A DNA stretch of 64,000 nt, taken from Planctomycetota bacterium. Its GTDB lineage: Bacteria > Planctomycetota > J058 > JAJDCQ01. The notes under the pieces are model-generated. The model ran no database searches, was not told where the DNA came from, and saw nothing but the letters and a program-made list of their open reading frames with translations. Every line of letters begins with the position of its first letter. The first letter of the stretch is position 1. The position numbers were made by a program, and so were the translations under genes. Of the stretch, positions 17,227 to 26,335 are shown in pieces. Location: contig JAJDCQ010000051.1 of assembly GCA_029260755.1 (NCBI GenBank), forward strand, positions 1-64,000, read 5' to 3'.

Positions 17227-17501
17227 GAGGAGGATCCGAGAGAGACCTCGGGCGCCCCTGCGCCATCAGTCGATCGGGCGCGAGCCTTCACGACCCGGCC
17301 GAGGACGAGCGCGATCTGCCCCACGAGGAGCGGCACGGCGCCGACGCCGATCACGACGAGCCAGCCGCGCAAGCCCGGGCCCTCGAGACGAAGGAGGTCG
17401 GCGAACCCGGGGAGATGGGCCGCCGCGACGAGGAGCACGGCGCAGAGCGCGAGGGCGGCCCACATCCAGGGGTTTCGAGTGATGTCGTTGCGGACCAGGG
17501 T
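17223..17501 (-). pseudogene. C-terminal relic of a cation-transporting P-type ATPase
   Basis: About 93 residues match the last part of the Cation_ATPase_C domain of Ca/Mg-type P-ATPases: TLVRNDITRNPWMWAALALC, then a hydrophobic helix, LPGFADLLRLEGPGLRGWLVVIG and a last helix ending in basic residues. No ATG or GTG lies at the fragment's upstream edge, and the sequence before it (17502-17780) is open but reads as non-coding. The catalytic and N-terminal parts are absent, so a large deletion is likely. It retains the ATGA overlap with the first CorC gene. Confidence 0.6.
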
Positions 17502-17887
17502 TCCGTGACGGGCGCGCGGGCGCTCGCGGGCTCGGTCAGCGTCATGCTCTCGACTCGGGGAGCGACTGTCGGAGTCTTCCGTGCGGCCACCCGAGGTGAC
17601 CGAGCAAACGACGACCCCTCGATCGGCGCGAGGACGGTCATGGAGGCGTTCGACGGAAAGGCGAAGTCGGCTCGGCTCCCGACTGCCCCCGGCACGACGG
17701 TTGCGCGGCTTCGCGCCATCGTTGGAGATGCCGACCGATGAGGCCTCGCGGGTGACGGGCGTGTGTCCGCCGCTCATGGCTCACCGATCGACGAGCGGCG
17801 CGAAGAACATCCCGGCGGATGCGGGATTGTTCGCGGCGCTACCGCTCGCGCCCGACGTCCGCAGGCCGGGCCCATAAGGAGGTCGTG

Positions 17888-18145
17888 ATGGGAGTCAGCG
17901 AACGAGAAGAGCTCAGGGATCGGGTCGAGGCGAAGCGCAAGCGGCTGGAGGCGCGACTCGCGGAGGCTCGAGCCGAGGGTCGCAAGCACGGGAGGGAGGC
18001 CGTGGAGAAGATCCAGCAGAGCCTGTCGGATCTGAAGGAGATGATGGCCGGTGGCTGGGATGAGGTCAGCGAGGCCGTCTCGGCCAAGCTGAACGCCTGG
18101 CTGTCGTCGCAGGATGACGACGGGGAGCCAGAGAGGTCGCCGTGA
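17888..18145 (+). CDS. Small charged helical protein of unknown function
   Basis: An 85-residue protein, MGVSEREELRDRVEAKRKRL and onward, rich in Glu, Arg, Lys and Ala, with heptad-like spacing over residues 5-70 that suggests one long amphipathic helix or coiled coil. There is no signal peptide or membrane segment. The ATG is preceded by AAGGAGGTCGTG, an almost perfect ribosome site, so it should be well translated. It lies 76 bases before the AspT-like transporter on the same strand. I do not recognise it. Confidence 0.75.
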   Translation: MGVSEREELRDRVEAKRKRLEARLAEARAEGRKHGREAVEKIQQSLSDLKEMMAGGWDEVSEAVSAKLNAWLSSQDDDGEPERSP

Positions 18146-18221
18146 GCCTTCCGCAGCGAGCCCATCCACGAGGCGCACCCCGCTCCGCGGTCCTGCCGTT
18201 GGCTCGAACGAAAGTCGCCGA

Positions 18222-19874
18222 GTGTCCTGGCTGATCTCCTACCTCAACCACCTTCCGCTCGCCGGCCTCCTCGTCGTCGTGGCGGTCGGCTGGCTCGTGG
18301 GCAAGCTCGAGTGGAGGGGGGCGACGCTGACGCCCGCCGGCGGCGCGCTCGTCGTCGGCCTCCTCCTGGGCCACCTCGGGATGGCGTTCGCCCCGATCGG
18401 GGACTCCAACGGACCGCGCATCACGGTCGGCGCCTTCGGGTTCGCCCTGTTCATCTACGCCGTCGGGTTCGACTCCGGCGGTCAGTTCTTCGGGGCGTTC
18501 CGCCGCAACGGGCTGCGCTTCCTCGCCGTCGGGATCGTCGTGAACGTCCTCGCCGTCGCGACGATCCTCACCGCCGCGCACCTCCTGAGCCTCGACGACG
18601 CGAACGCGACCGGCATCCTGGCCGGGTCGCTCACGAGCACGCCCGCCCTCGTCGCGGCGACCCAGGTCGTCTCCGACCCAGGGAAGCTCACGGTGAGCTA
18701 CGCCGTCACCTACCCGATCGGTCAGCTCGGGTTGCTCCTGCTGATCACGCTCGTCCCGCGCGTTCTCCGCGACGAGATGGCGGGCAGCAGCGACGGCTCC
18801 GACGACGCCGAGGACGATGCTCCGGTTCGACGGAGCGAGGACGTCGCGCGTTCCCATCGCGTCGCCCGTCCCGACGTTCTCGGGAAGTCACTCCGAGAGC
18901 TGGACCTTCGCCGCCGGACCGGCTGCGTCATCACGCGCGTTCACCGGGGCGCCCAGGTCTTCGTCCCGGATGCCGAGACGACGCTGGTCGAGGGCGACCA
19001 GGTCTGGGTGCACGGTCGCCTTGCGGACCACGAGCGGTTCGATGACCTCGTCGGCCCGGAGATCTACGATGCGGAGCTCCGCGAGCGTCTCCCGACGCCG
19101 CGGCGCGTCCTCGTCGTGGCCTCCGACGCCGTCGGCAAGACGCTCGAGCAGCTCCAGCTCATCCGGCGCTTTCATTGCCTCGTGACGCGGATCGAGCGGG
19201 CCGGCGAGAGCGTCCCGCCGAGCGGCGAGCTCGAGCTCCAGCGCGACGACATCGTCGAGGTCGTCGGCCGGAAGAAGGACATCCAGCGGACGGCCGACGC
19301 GCTCGGACATCTCGAGCCGGCGACCTGGGAGACGAACATCGCGATCTACGCCCTCGGGATCGTCGCCGGGCTCGTCCTGGGCAACGTGAGCCTCCCGGTC
19401 GGCGGCATCGATCTCTCGCTCGGCGCGGCCGGTGGGCTGCTGCTGACCGGCGTCCTCCTCGGGCGCTTCCGGCGCCTGGGGCGCTTCAGCGCTCACGTGC
19501 CTCGGCCCGCTCGCCTCCTCGTCCGGGAGCTCGGCATCCTCCTCTTCATCTCGGAGGCGGGCGTCCGCGGCGGCGCGGACCTCGTCTCCGGTCTGAGCCA
19601 GGGGATCGGCGCGACGCTCCTCGCCGGCGCGCTCACCCTCACCGTCCCCGTGGTCCTGACCTACGTCTTCGCCCGCAAGGTGCTCGGCCTCGCCACGCTC
19701 GACGCCTGGGGCAGCCTCTGCGGCGGGATGACGTCCTCGACGGCGCTCGCGGCCGTGAACCGGGCCGCGGACAGCAACGAGGCGACCACCGGTTACGCGG
19801 CCTCCTACGCCGTCGCGACCGTCCTCGTCACGGCCGCCGGACAGATCGTCGCTCTGGCGACGCGTGGTCCCTAG
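18222..19874 (+). CDS. AspT/YidE-type transporter with two internal TrkA_C domains
   Basis: A 550-residue membrane protein of the aspartate:alanine exchanger superfamily. Two homologous membrane halves (about 1-180 and 375-550) flank a cytoplasmic part with two TrkA_C/RCK_C modules (about 220-300 and 305-370; for example VLGKSLRELDLRRRTGC and LVEGDQVWVHGR, then DAVGKTLEQLQLIRRFHCLV and LQRDDIVEVVG). The membrane halves carry the repeated signatures GILAGSLTSTPALVAA and SLCGGMTSSTALAAV. The substrate is unknown; family members exchange amino acids or dicarboxylates. The GTG at 18222 is chosen because the first helix follows directly; the upstream open frame is Arg/Ser-rich noise. Confidence 0.85.
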   Translation: MSWLISYLNHLPLAGLLVVVAVGWLVGKLEWRGATLTPAGGALVVGLLLGHLGMAFAPIGDSNGPRITVGAFGFALFIYAVGFDSGGQFFGAFRRNGLRFLAVGIVVNVLAVATILTAAHLLSLDDANATGILAGSLTSTPALVAATQVVSDPGKLTVSYAVTYPIGQLGLLLLITLVPRVLRDEMAGSSDGSDDAEDDAPVRRSEDVARSHRVARPDVLGKSLRELDLRRRTGCVITRVHRGAQVFVPDAETTLVEGDQVWVHGRLADHERFDDLVGPEIYDAELRERLPTPRRVLVVASDAVGKTLEQLQLIRRFHCLVTRIERAGESVPPSGELELQRDDIVEVVGRKKDIQRTADALGHLEPATWETNIAIYALGIVAGLVLGNVSLPVGGIDLSLGAAGGLLLTGVLLGRFRRLGRFSAHVPRPARLLVRELGILLFISEAGVRGGADLVSGLSQGIGATLLAGALTLTVPVVLTYVFARKVLGLATLDAWGSLCGGMTSSTALAAVNRAADSNEATTGYAASYAVATVLVTAAGQIVALATRGP

Positions 19875-19907
19875 ACGACCCCGACCACCATTTTGGAGAG
19901 CGAATCG

Positions 19908-21284
19908 ATGAGTGAAGCAGGACGTCCCCGAATCACCTTTCTCGGCGGGACGGGCACCGTCACGGGGTCCAAGTACCTGGTCGAGCACGCCGGGAAGCGC
20001 GTCCTCGTCGACTGCGGCCTGTTCCAGGGCTACAAGCAGCTGAGGCTCCGCAACTGGGCGCCGTTCCCCATCGACCCGGCGTCGATCGACGCGGTCGTTT
20101 TGACGCACGCCCACATCGACCACTCGGGCTACGTCCCGCGGCTGGTGAAGTCGGGCTATCGAGGGCGCGTCTTCTGCTCTCCGGGGACTCACGCGATCTG
20201 CAAGCTCCTCCTGCCCGACTCCGGCCATCTCCAGGAGCAGGACGCCGACTACGCCAACCGCAAGGGCTTCAGCCGACACGATCCCGCCCTCCCGCTCTAC
20301 TCGGAGGAGGACGCGGTGAGGGCGCTCGGACATCTGGAGCCCCTGCCGATGGGCGAGGAGCGCGAGCTCACGAGCGGAGTCTCGGTCACCCTCCGTCGGG
20401 CGGGCCACATCGTCGGAGCGTCGACGGTGCTCCTCCGGCTGGCCGAGCGTCGCCTGCTCTTCTCCGGCGACCTCGGGCGGCCGCAGGACCCGCTCATCCG
20501 TCCTCCCGCGCCGCCTGCGCCGACCGACTTCCTCGTCGTCGAGTCGACGTACGGAAACCGGGAGCATCCGACCGGCGACCCCCGGGACACCCTGGCGAGC
20601 GTCATCCGTCGAACGGTCGACCGCCGGGGCGTCGTGCTCGTCCCGTCGTTCGCCGTCGGTCGCACCCAGCTCCTCCTCCTCCTGATCAACGAGCTCAAGG
20701 CCGACGGCCGCATCCCCGAGGTCCCCGTGTTCGTCGACAGCCCCATGGCGACCTCCGCGACCGAGATCTACGACCGCTTCGCCGATGAGCACTGCGTCGA
20801 ACCGAAGGCGTGCGCGCGCGCGTTCGACGCCGCTCGCTACACCCGCTCGGTCGACGACTCGAAGGCGCTGGACCGTCGGGACGAGCCGAAGATCATCATC
20901 TCGGCGAGCGGGATGATCACCGGGGGGCGGATCCTCCATCATCTGAAGTACTTCCTCCCGGGCCGGCGGAACACGATCCTGATCGCCGGGTTCCAGGCGG
21001 GAGGCACCCGGGGCGCCGCCCTCCTCGGCGGAGCGCAGGACCTCAAGATCCACGGTCAGCGGATCCCGGTCCGCGCCGAGGTCGCCAACCTCCAGGGCCT
21101 GTCCGCGCACGCCGACGCCGAGGAGATCCTCGAGTGGCTGAGCGGGCTCGCGGAGGCGCCGCGGATGACCTTCGTCACGCACGGCGAGCCGGACGCGTCC
21201 GATGCCCTCCGAGGCAAGATCGAGGAGCGGCTCGGGTGGGCCTGCTCGGTGCCCGAGCATCGGGATGTGATCGAGCTCGACTGA
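19908..21284 (+). CDS. Metallo-beta-lactamase / beta-CASP RNA nuclease
   Basis: A 458-residue protein of the CPSF73/YSH1-like bacterial RNase group. The metallo-beta-lactamase core has FLGGTGTVTGSKYLVE and the zinc motif T-H-A-H-I-D-H-S-G (66-74), then FSGDLG. The beta-CASP insert has VVESTYGNREH, VPSFAVGRTQ, VFVDSPMA, ISASGMITGGRILHHL and a C-terminal LSAHADAEEIL plus VTHGEP. All metal ligands appear intact, so it should be a Zn-dependent endo- or 5'-exonuclease on RNA in the cytoplasm. The ATG at 19908 follows GGAGAGCGAATCG; the earlier TTG at 19893 overlaps that ribosome site. It sits 33 bases after the transporter gene, so they may be co-transcribed. Confidence 0.92.
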   Translation: MSEAGRPRITFLGGTGTVTGSKYLVEHAGKRVLVDCGLFQGYKQLRLRNWAPFPIDPASIDAVVLTHAHIDHSGYVPRLVKSGYRGRVFCSPGTHAICKLLLPDSGHLQEQDADYANRKGFSRHDPALPLYSEEDAVRALGHLEPLPMGEERELTSGVSVTLRRAGHIVGASTVLLRLAERRLLFSGDLGRPQDPLIRPPAPPAPTDFLVVESTYGNREHPTGDPRDTLASVIRRTVDRRGVVLVPSFAVGRTQLLLLLINELKADGRIPEVPVFVDSPMATSATEIYDRFADEHCVEPKACARAFDAARYTRSVDDSKALDRRDEPKIIISASGMITGGRILHHLKYFLPGRRNTILIAGFQAGGTRGAALLGGAQDLKIHGQRIPVRAEVANLQGLSAHADAEEILEWLSGLAEAPRMTFVTHGEPDASDALRGKIEERLGWACSVPEHRDVIELD

Positions 21285-21350
21285 CCGCCGCGCCCGCCCG
21301 CGCCCCGAGTCGACCTCGACCGCCCGACCAGCTTCGTCTTGGTGCGGCGC

Positions 21351-23024
21351 TCAGTCTGCCGACGGGCCCGGGTCGATCGGCGTCGCGTCCGTCGACTCGG
21401 GATCGATGGCCTTGTCGGAGGCAGCGCGAGCCTGCTCCGATTCCCTCTCCCGATGCTCGGGCGCCTGGAGATGGACGGTCGCTCGCCAGAGGTGATACGC
21501 GAGCCGGTCGAGCCAGCGCATCGCCTCGAGGCGGTGGAGGGCGGCGCCCGAGGAGACGTCCCCCTCCGCCGCGCCGCGGATCGTCTCGACGCGCTGGCGG
21601 CGTCGAAGCTCGACGACGCCCCGCGAGGCGCCCGCCGCGATCGCCTCGGGGGCGTGGGGGGGCTCGCCCTCGCTTCGGAGCCACGGGAGGAGCGCGCCGA
21701 TGGCATCGGCGAGGACGCTCCCCGGCTCCGACAGCTCGTTCGCCTTGAACACGATCTCGGCGGGGCGGGCCTCGTGCGCCGCCTCGATCAGGCGCGTGAC
21801 GTGATCGATCGCATGGAGCACCCCGACGTGGGTGGCGTGCTCCGCCTTCGACGGCGCCGTCCGGACCCGGCCGAGGAAGTCGCGCGTCTCGTCAAGCGCG
21901 CCCTGCGCGCGCTCGAGACGCGCCGGAAAGGAGCGCCGGGTCGTCGGGTCGACGAGCAGCTCGCGGATCGCCTCGGCCACCTCGCCGGCCGTCTGCATCA
22001 CCGTCCGGCGCGCCGCGTCGATCGCCACGGCGGGAAGCGTCGCGACGGCGGGATCGAGGTGAACGGTCAGGTTCCGCTCCCCCCGGCCGATCGCGCGCGA
22101 CAGCCAGCCCGCGAGCGGGCGCCGGATCGGCATGAAGATCAGGACGCCGACCACGTTGAAGACGGTGTGGAACGCCGAGAGGCTCAGGACGGAGGTGCCC
22201 GAGTCCGGGATCGCCCGCTGGATGCCCCAGACGAACCCCGGGACCATCAGGAACGCGACGGCCCCGGTGCCGATGTTGAAGATGACGTGCGCGGCGGCCG
22301 CGCGCTTCGCCGCCGAGGACGCGCCGAAGGCGGCGATCGCGGCGGTCACGGTCGTGCCGACGTTCTGGCCGATGACGAGGTAGGCGGCCTGGTCGAGGTC
22401 GATCGTGCCCGCGTGCATCGCCGTGAGCGTGGTGGCGACGGCCGCGCTGCTCGACTGCATGAGGACCGTCATCAAGGTGCCGACGAGGACGAGGAGGAGC
22501 GCTCCGAGGATCGTCTCGCCGGGGATCGTGCTCGGGTCGACCCGGGTGGCGAGCTCCTTCATCGCGACCTTGAGCAGGTCGATGCCGACGAAGATGAGGC
22601 CGAAGCCGGCGATCGAGAGGCCGAGGGCCGCCTTCCGGTCGCTCGAGAGCAGCTTCAACAGCACGCCGCCGGCGATGATCGGCATGGCGAGCTTGCCGAT
22701 GTCGAGCTTCAGGCCGAGCAGGGCCACGATCCAGCCCGTGCTCGTCGTGCCGATGTTCGCGCCGAAGATGACGCCGAGCGCGTTCTCGAGGGGGAGGAGG
22801 CCGGCGCTCACCAGGCCGATCGTCGCGACGGTGGTCGCGCTCGATGACTGCACGATCGCGGTCACGCCGGCGCCGGTCGCGAACGCCGCCAGCGGGCGTC
22901 CCGTGATCCTCGAGAGGAGCTGACGCAGGCTGTCGCCGGCGATCGTCTTCAGCCCGTCCGTGAGCAGGGCCATCCCGAGGAGGAAGACGCCGATGCCTCC
23001 GACCAGACCCGAGACGGTGTCCAT
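21351..23024 (-). CDS. Na/Pi cotransporter family protein with C-terminal PhoU-like domain
   Basis: A 557-residue protein. The membrane part (about 1-320) has the internal duplication typical of PF02690 with repeated Q-S-S-S motifs: IVQSSSATTVATIGLVSAGL (Q59) and LMQSSSAAVATTLTAMHAG (Q190), each followed by GANIGTT or GQNVGTT. The C-terminal 200 residues are helical and PhoU-like. It probably imports phosphate with sodium, or exports phosphate, at the inner membrane. The ATG at 23024 is preceded by GGGAGCTGCTTG; upstream codons are noise. It converges on the nuclease gene. Confidence 0.9.
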   Translation of the reverse strand: MDTVSGLVGGIGVFLLGMALLTDGLKTIAGDSLRQLLSRITGRPLAAFATGAGVTAIVQSSSATTVATIGLVSAGLLPLENALGVIFGANIGTTSTGWIVALLGLKLDIGKLAMPIIAGGVLLKLLSSDRKAALGLSIAGFGLIFVGIDLLKVAMKELATRVDPSTIPGETILGALLLVLVGTLMTVLMQSSSAAVATTLTAMHAGTIDLDQAAYLVIGQNVGTTVTAAIAAFGASSAAKRAAAAHVIFNIGTGAVAFLMVPGFVWGIQRAIPDSGTSVLSLSAFHTVFNVVGVLIFMPIRRPLAGWLSRAIGRGERNLTVHLDPAVATLPAVAIDAARRTVMQTAGEVAEAIRELLVDPTTRRSFPARLERAQGALDETRDFLGRVRTAPSKAEHATHVGVLHAIDHVTRLIEAAHEARPAEIVFKANELSEPGSVLADAIGALLPWLRSEGEPPHAPEAIAAGASRGVVELRRRQRVETIRGAAEGDVSSGAALHRLEAMRWLDRLAYHLWRATVHLQAPEHRERESEQARAASDKAIDPESTDATPIDPGPSAD

Positions 23025-23362
23025 CAAGCAGCTCCCTTCTCCCGTCTCCGCGGGCGGCGCGAGGCGGCGCAGGCTGATCGACGTCGCCGATCGTAACGGC
23101 GCGGGCGTTTCGTTGCCGGGTCCTCTCTCTCGCACTCCTCGGGCGACGGCGTTCGGGTAGGATGTCTCCCGATGCGACGTTAAGCACCTTGACTATTGTT
23201 AACCAAACATGGCGCGAACACCCCCACGGCGAGGGGGAGCGCGGTCCTTCCTCCTTACCCCCGGCCTCGTTCCGCGGGGGACCGCCGCCGCTCGGCGCGC
23301 CGGCACGCCGTGTGCTCCCCTCCACGGTCGCGTCCGCCCACCAACAGAGAGGCTCGTAGCCG
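23025..23362. promoter_or_regulatory. Divergent intergenic region upstream of the ATP-grasp operon
   Basis: These 338 bases separate the minus-strand Na/Pi gene from the plus-strand ligase operon and hold no convincing gene. The stretch 23179-23210 is strikingly AT-rich for this genome and contains GTTAA (23179-23183) and its inverted partner TTAAC (23199-23203) around a TTGACT box (23189-23194). A matching -10 box is not obvious. It is a plausible promoter/operator for the operon. Confidence 0.4.
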
Positions 23363-24403
23363 ATGAAGCTCGGGATCGTCGTCAATGTCATGGGAAGCGA
23401 CGACAAGGGCGCCACGACCTATCGCCTGGCTGCCGAAGCGCTGAACGCCGGCCACGAGGTGTGGCTCGTGAGCACCGGCAACCTCGCCTACAACCCCGAC
23501 GACACGATCGGCGGGCTTGCCCGAACGGCCCCTCCTCCCAAGGGCTCCGGCTACACCTCGGAGAAGCTCCTCGCCGTTCTCAACGGCCCGGACGCGATCA
23601 ACGAGTGGGTCACTCTCGACGACCTCGACATCCTCCTCCTCCGGAGCAACCCATCGGTGCAGAGCGCGTGGGCGCAGGGGGCCGGCATCCACTTCGGGCG
23701 TCTGGCCATGCGCCGGGGCGTGATCGTCCTCAACGACCCCAACGGCCTCTCGAAGGCGATGAACAAGCTCTATCTTCAGACCTTCCCCGAGTCGGTCCGT
23801 CCCCGGACTCTCGTGACCCGCGATCACGGGCGCATCGAGGAGTTCCTCGACGAGGAGGGCCGGATGATCATCAAGCCGCTCCAGGGCTCGGGAGGCACGG
23901 GCGTCTTCATCGTCAACAAGGACAACCGCGACAACCTCCAGGACATCATCAACTCGGTCAGCCGTGATGGCTACCTGATCGCGCAGGAGTACCTGCCGGC
24001 CGCCGCCGAGGGCGACACCCGCCTCTTCGTCATGAACGGTCGGCCGCTCCGGTACAAGGGGAAGCTCGCCGCGTTCCGACGCGTCCGCACCGGCGACGAC
24101 GTCCGGAGCAACATCCACGCCGGCGGCAAGCTCCGGCGCGCCGAGGTCACCGACGAGATGCTCGCGCTCGCCGACGTCGTGCGTCCGCGCCTGGTGGAGG
24201 ATGGCATGTTCCTCGTCGGGCTGGACATCGTCGGCGACAAGCTGATGGAGATCAACGTCTTCACGCCGGGGGGGCTCGGCAGCGCCCAGATGTTCGAGAA
24301 GGTCGACTTCTCGCGCGCCGTGCTCGACGCCCTCGAGCAAAAGGTGAGCTATAGCAAGTTCTATGGCCGCAACTTCAACAATGTCGCGCTCGCCACGTTG
24401 TGA
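23363..24403 (+). CDS. Glutathione-synthetase-like ATP-grasp ligase, first copy
   Basis: A 346-residue ATP-grasp enzyme resembling bacterial glutathione synthetase (GshB, about 316 residues). Family marks are the N-terminal MKLGIVVNVMGSDDKGATTY substrate domain, NDPNGLSKAMNKLY, the P-loop MIIKPLQGSGGTGVFIV, the hinge AQEYLPAAAEGDTRLFVMNG and the metal site LMEINVFTPGGLGSAQ. It should couple ATP hydrolysis to forming an amide between a carboxylate and an amine. Next to an NFGase-like gene and a second ligase, the product is probably a peptide-like compound rather than glutathione, because no gamma-glutamylcysteine synthetase is near. The ATG has GAGAGG about 12 bases upstream. First gene of a four-gene operon. 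Confidence 0.9.
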   Translation: MKLGIVVNVMGSDDKGATTYRLAAEALNAGHEVWLVSTGNLAYNPDDTIGGLARTAPPPKGSGYTSEKLLAVLNGPDAINEWVTLDDLDILLLRSNPSVQSAWAQGAGIHFGRLAMRRGVIVLNDPNGLSKAMNKLYLQTFPESVRPRTLVTRDHGRIEEFLDEEGRMIIKPLQGSGGTGVFIVNKDNRDNLQDIINSVSRDGYLIAQEYLPAAAEGDTRLFVMNGRPLRYKGKLAAFRRVRTGDDVRSNIHAGGKLRRAEVTDEMLALADVVRPRLVEDGMFLVGLDIVGDKLMEINVFTPGGLGSAQMFEKVDFSRAVLDALEQKVSYSKFYGRNFNNVALATL

Positions 24404-24457
24404 GCCAGTGAGTGCCCTTCCCTTCAGCTCACCCCACGCCCGAAGAGGACCCACGAT

Positions 24458-25501
24458 ATGAAGATTGGCTTCCTGGTGAACGACGTCATGACCGAGGAGG
24501 CGGGCTACTCGACGACCCGCCTCGGCTGCGAAGCCATCAACCTCGGCCACGAGCCGTTCGTCTTCGGCGTGGGGGACCTCGCGTACGACGAGGACGAGAT
24601 GATCCGCGCGCGCGCCCGGAGCGTGCCCCAGAAGAAGTACAAGACCTCCGAGAGCTACCTGAAGGACCTCCACGGGCCCAAGGCGGTGAAGAAGCGGATC
24701 ACCGTCGATGAGCTCGACGTCCTCATGCTGCGCAACGTGCCGTCGGACGACTACCTCAAGCGCCCCTGGGCGGCCACGATCGCGGCAGAGTTCGGTCGAG
24801 TCGCCATGCGCCACGGCGTGATCGTCGTGAACGACCCGAACGGTCTCGCCAAGGCGAGCACGAAGATGTACTTCCAGCTGTTCCCGGAGAAGGTGCGCCC
24901 CCGGACGATCATCACCCGCGACCGCGATGAGCTGAAGGCGTTCGCCAAGAAGGAGGGGCGGATGGTCCTCAAGCCGCTCCAGGGCTCGGGCGGCGCCGCG
25001 GTGTTCCTCGTCCGCCCCGACGACATCCCGAATCTGAATCAGATGATCGACGCGGTGAGCCGCGACGGCTTCGTCATCGCCCAGGAGTACCTCCCGGCGG
25101 CCGAGGAGGGCGACACGCGCCTCTTCGTCATGAACGGGCGGCCGCTGCGCGTGAAGGGGCACTACGCCGCGTTCCGGCGGGTCCGGAGCGGCGGGGACAT
25201 GCGCAGCAACATCCACGCGGGCGGTCGCCTCGCCCTGGCCGAGATCGATGACGTCGCTCTGAAGATCGCCGAGACGGTGCGGCCGAAGCTCGTCCAGGAC
25301 GGGATGTTCCTGGTGGGGCTCGACATCGTCGGCGACAAGCTGATGGAGATCAACGTGTTCAGCCCCGGAGGCCTGGGGAGCGCGCAGAAGCTCACCAAGG
25401 TCAACTTCAACCGGCCCATCATCGAAGCGCTCGAGCGCAAGGTGCACTACATGCACGACTACGGACGCAACTTCGACAACGTGGACATGTGCACGCTATG
25501 A
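24458..25501 (+). CDS. Glutathione-synthetase-like ATP-grasp ligase, second copy
   Basis: A 347-residue paralogue of the previous gene with the same motif order: MKIGFLVNDVMTEEAGYSTT, NDPNGLAKASTKMYF, MVLKPLQGSGGAAVFLV, AQEYLPAAEEGDTRLFVMNG and LMEINVFSPGGLGSAQ. The acceptor-side region between residues 35 and 110 differs most (a KKYKTSESYLKDL segment replaces a Gly/Pro-rich loop), which suggests a different substrate, so the two could act in sequence. The ATG lies 54 bases after the first ligase stop, and the stop overlaps the next start (ATGA). Confidence 0.9.
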   Translation: MKIGFLVNDVMTEEAGYSTTRLGCEAINLGHEPFVFGVGDLAYDEDEMIRARARSVPQKKYKTSESYLKDLHGPKAVKKRITVDELDVLMLRNVPSDDYLKRPWAATIAAEFGRVAMRHGVIVVNDPNGLAKASTKMYFQLFPEKVRPRTIITRDRDELKAFAKKEGRMVLKPLQGSGGAAVFLVRPDDIPNLNQMIDAVSRDGFVIAQEYLPAAEEGDTRLFVMNGRPLRVKGHYAAFRRVRSGGDMRSNIHAGGRLALAEIDDVALKIAETVRPKLVQDGMFLVGLDIVGDKLMEINVFSPGGLGSAQKLTKVNFNRPIIEALERKVHYMHDYGRNFDNVDMCTL

Positions 25502-26289
25502 CGACCAAGGATCCGTGCTTCACCGAGGTGCGCGGGGATGGTCCGATCGTCGCGGTCGCCCAGCACGGGGGCCACGCCCTCCGCGACGAGGTCGAGCGGC
25601 TCATGGTGCTGTCCGACGCGGATCGCCTCCGCGAGGAGGACCCGTTCACCGACCAGTGGACCTCGATGGCGCCGACCCGGCTCGTGTTCCACCGGTCGCG
25701 CTTCGAGGTCGACCTCAATCGACCCCGCCACCTCGCCGTCTACCGGACCCCCGCCCAGTCGTGGGGGCTCGACGTGTGGCACGAGCCCCCGCCGCCCGAT
25801 GACGTCGTCGAGCGCTCGCTCCGGGAGTACGACGAGTTCTACGCGGCGCTGCGTCGAATCCTGGAGGAGAAGAAGCGGGAGCACGGGCGGTTCGTCGTCC
25901 TCGACATCCACAGCTACAACCACCGCCGCAACGGACCCGACGCGCCGCCGGAGGATCCCGAGAAGAACCCTCAGTTCAACATCGGCACCGGCACGATGGT
26001 CCGCGCCCGCTGGAAGGGGCTCGTCGATCGCTTCATCACCGACCTGCGCGCCGCCGACCTGCCCGGCGGGGCGCCGGACGTCCGCGAGAACGTGAAGTTC
26101 TACGGGCTCAACCTGCCGATGTACGTCCACTACGCCTTCCCCGAGTCCGGGTGCGCCCTGGCCGTCGAGGTGAAGAAGTTCTTCATGGACGAGTGGACGG
26201 GGACGCCCGACCAGCCGGTGATCGACGCGGTCGGGGAGGCGCTGCGCTCCACCGTCCCGGGTCTGCTCGAGGAGCTCGGTCGCGTTTGA
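25498..26289 (+). CDS. N-formylglutamate amidohydrolase-like enzyme
   Basis: A 263-residue protein of the N-formylglutamate amidohydrolase (FGase) family. It shows the family's VAVAQHGGHALRDEV (metal His region), FHRSRFEVDLNRPRHLAVYR, VVLDIHSYNHRRNG and ALAVEVKKFFMDEWTG motifs. Classical members cleave N-formyl-L-glutamate in histidine degradation, but no hut gene is near. Here it most likely cleaves an amide on an acidic amino-acid or peptide product of the two ligases (inference). The start is the ATG overlapping the ligase stop by 4 bases; an in-frame ATG three codons earlier falls inside the upstream gene. Confidence 0.85.
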   Translation: MTTKDPCFTEVRGDGPIVAVAQHGGHALRDEVERLMVLSDADRLREEDPFTDQWTSMAPTRLVFHRSRFEVDLNRPRHLAVYRTPAQSWGLDVWHEPPPPDDVVERSLREYDEFYAALRRILEEKKREHGRFVVLDIHSYNHRRNGPDAPPEDPEKNPQFNIGTGTMVRARWKGLVDRFITDLRAADLPGGAPDVRENVKFYGLNLPMYVHYAFPESGCALAVEVKKFFMDEWTGTPDQPVIDAVGEALRSTVPGLLEELGRV

Positions 26290-26335
26290 CCGGGGGGGCG
26301 ATGGCCGGGCGGGAGACTCGCGTGACCCCGCGTCC

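Noticed and set aside
14585..17266. One long minus-strand frame that could make the two CorC-like genes a single protein
   Set aside because: The first part is noise in that frame. Each CorC gene has its own start, full domain set and an ATGA junction.
21285..21350. Rho-independent terminator between convergent genes (also examined at 28274-28321)
   Set aside because: GC-rich but no stable stem followed by a T-run was seen in either gap.
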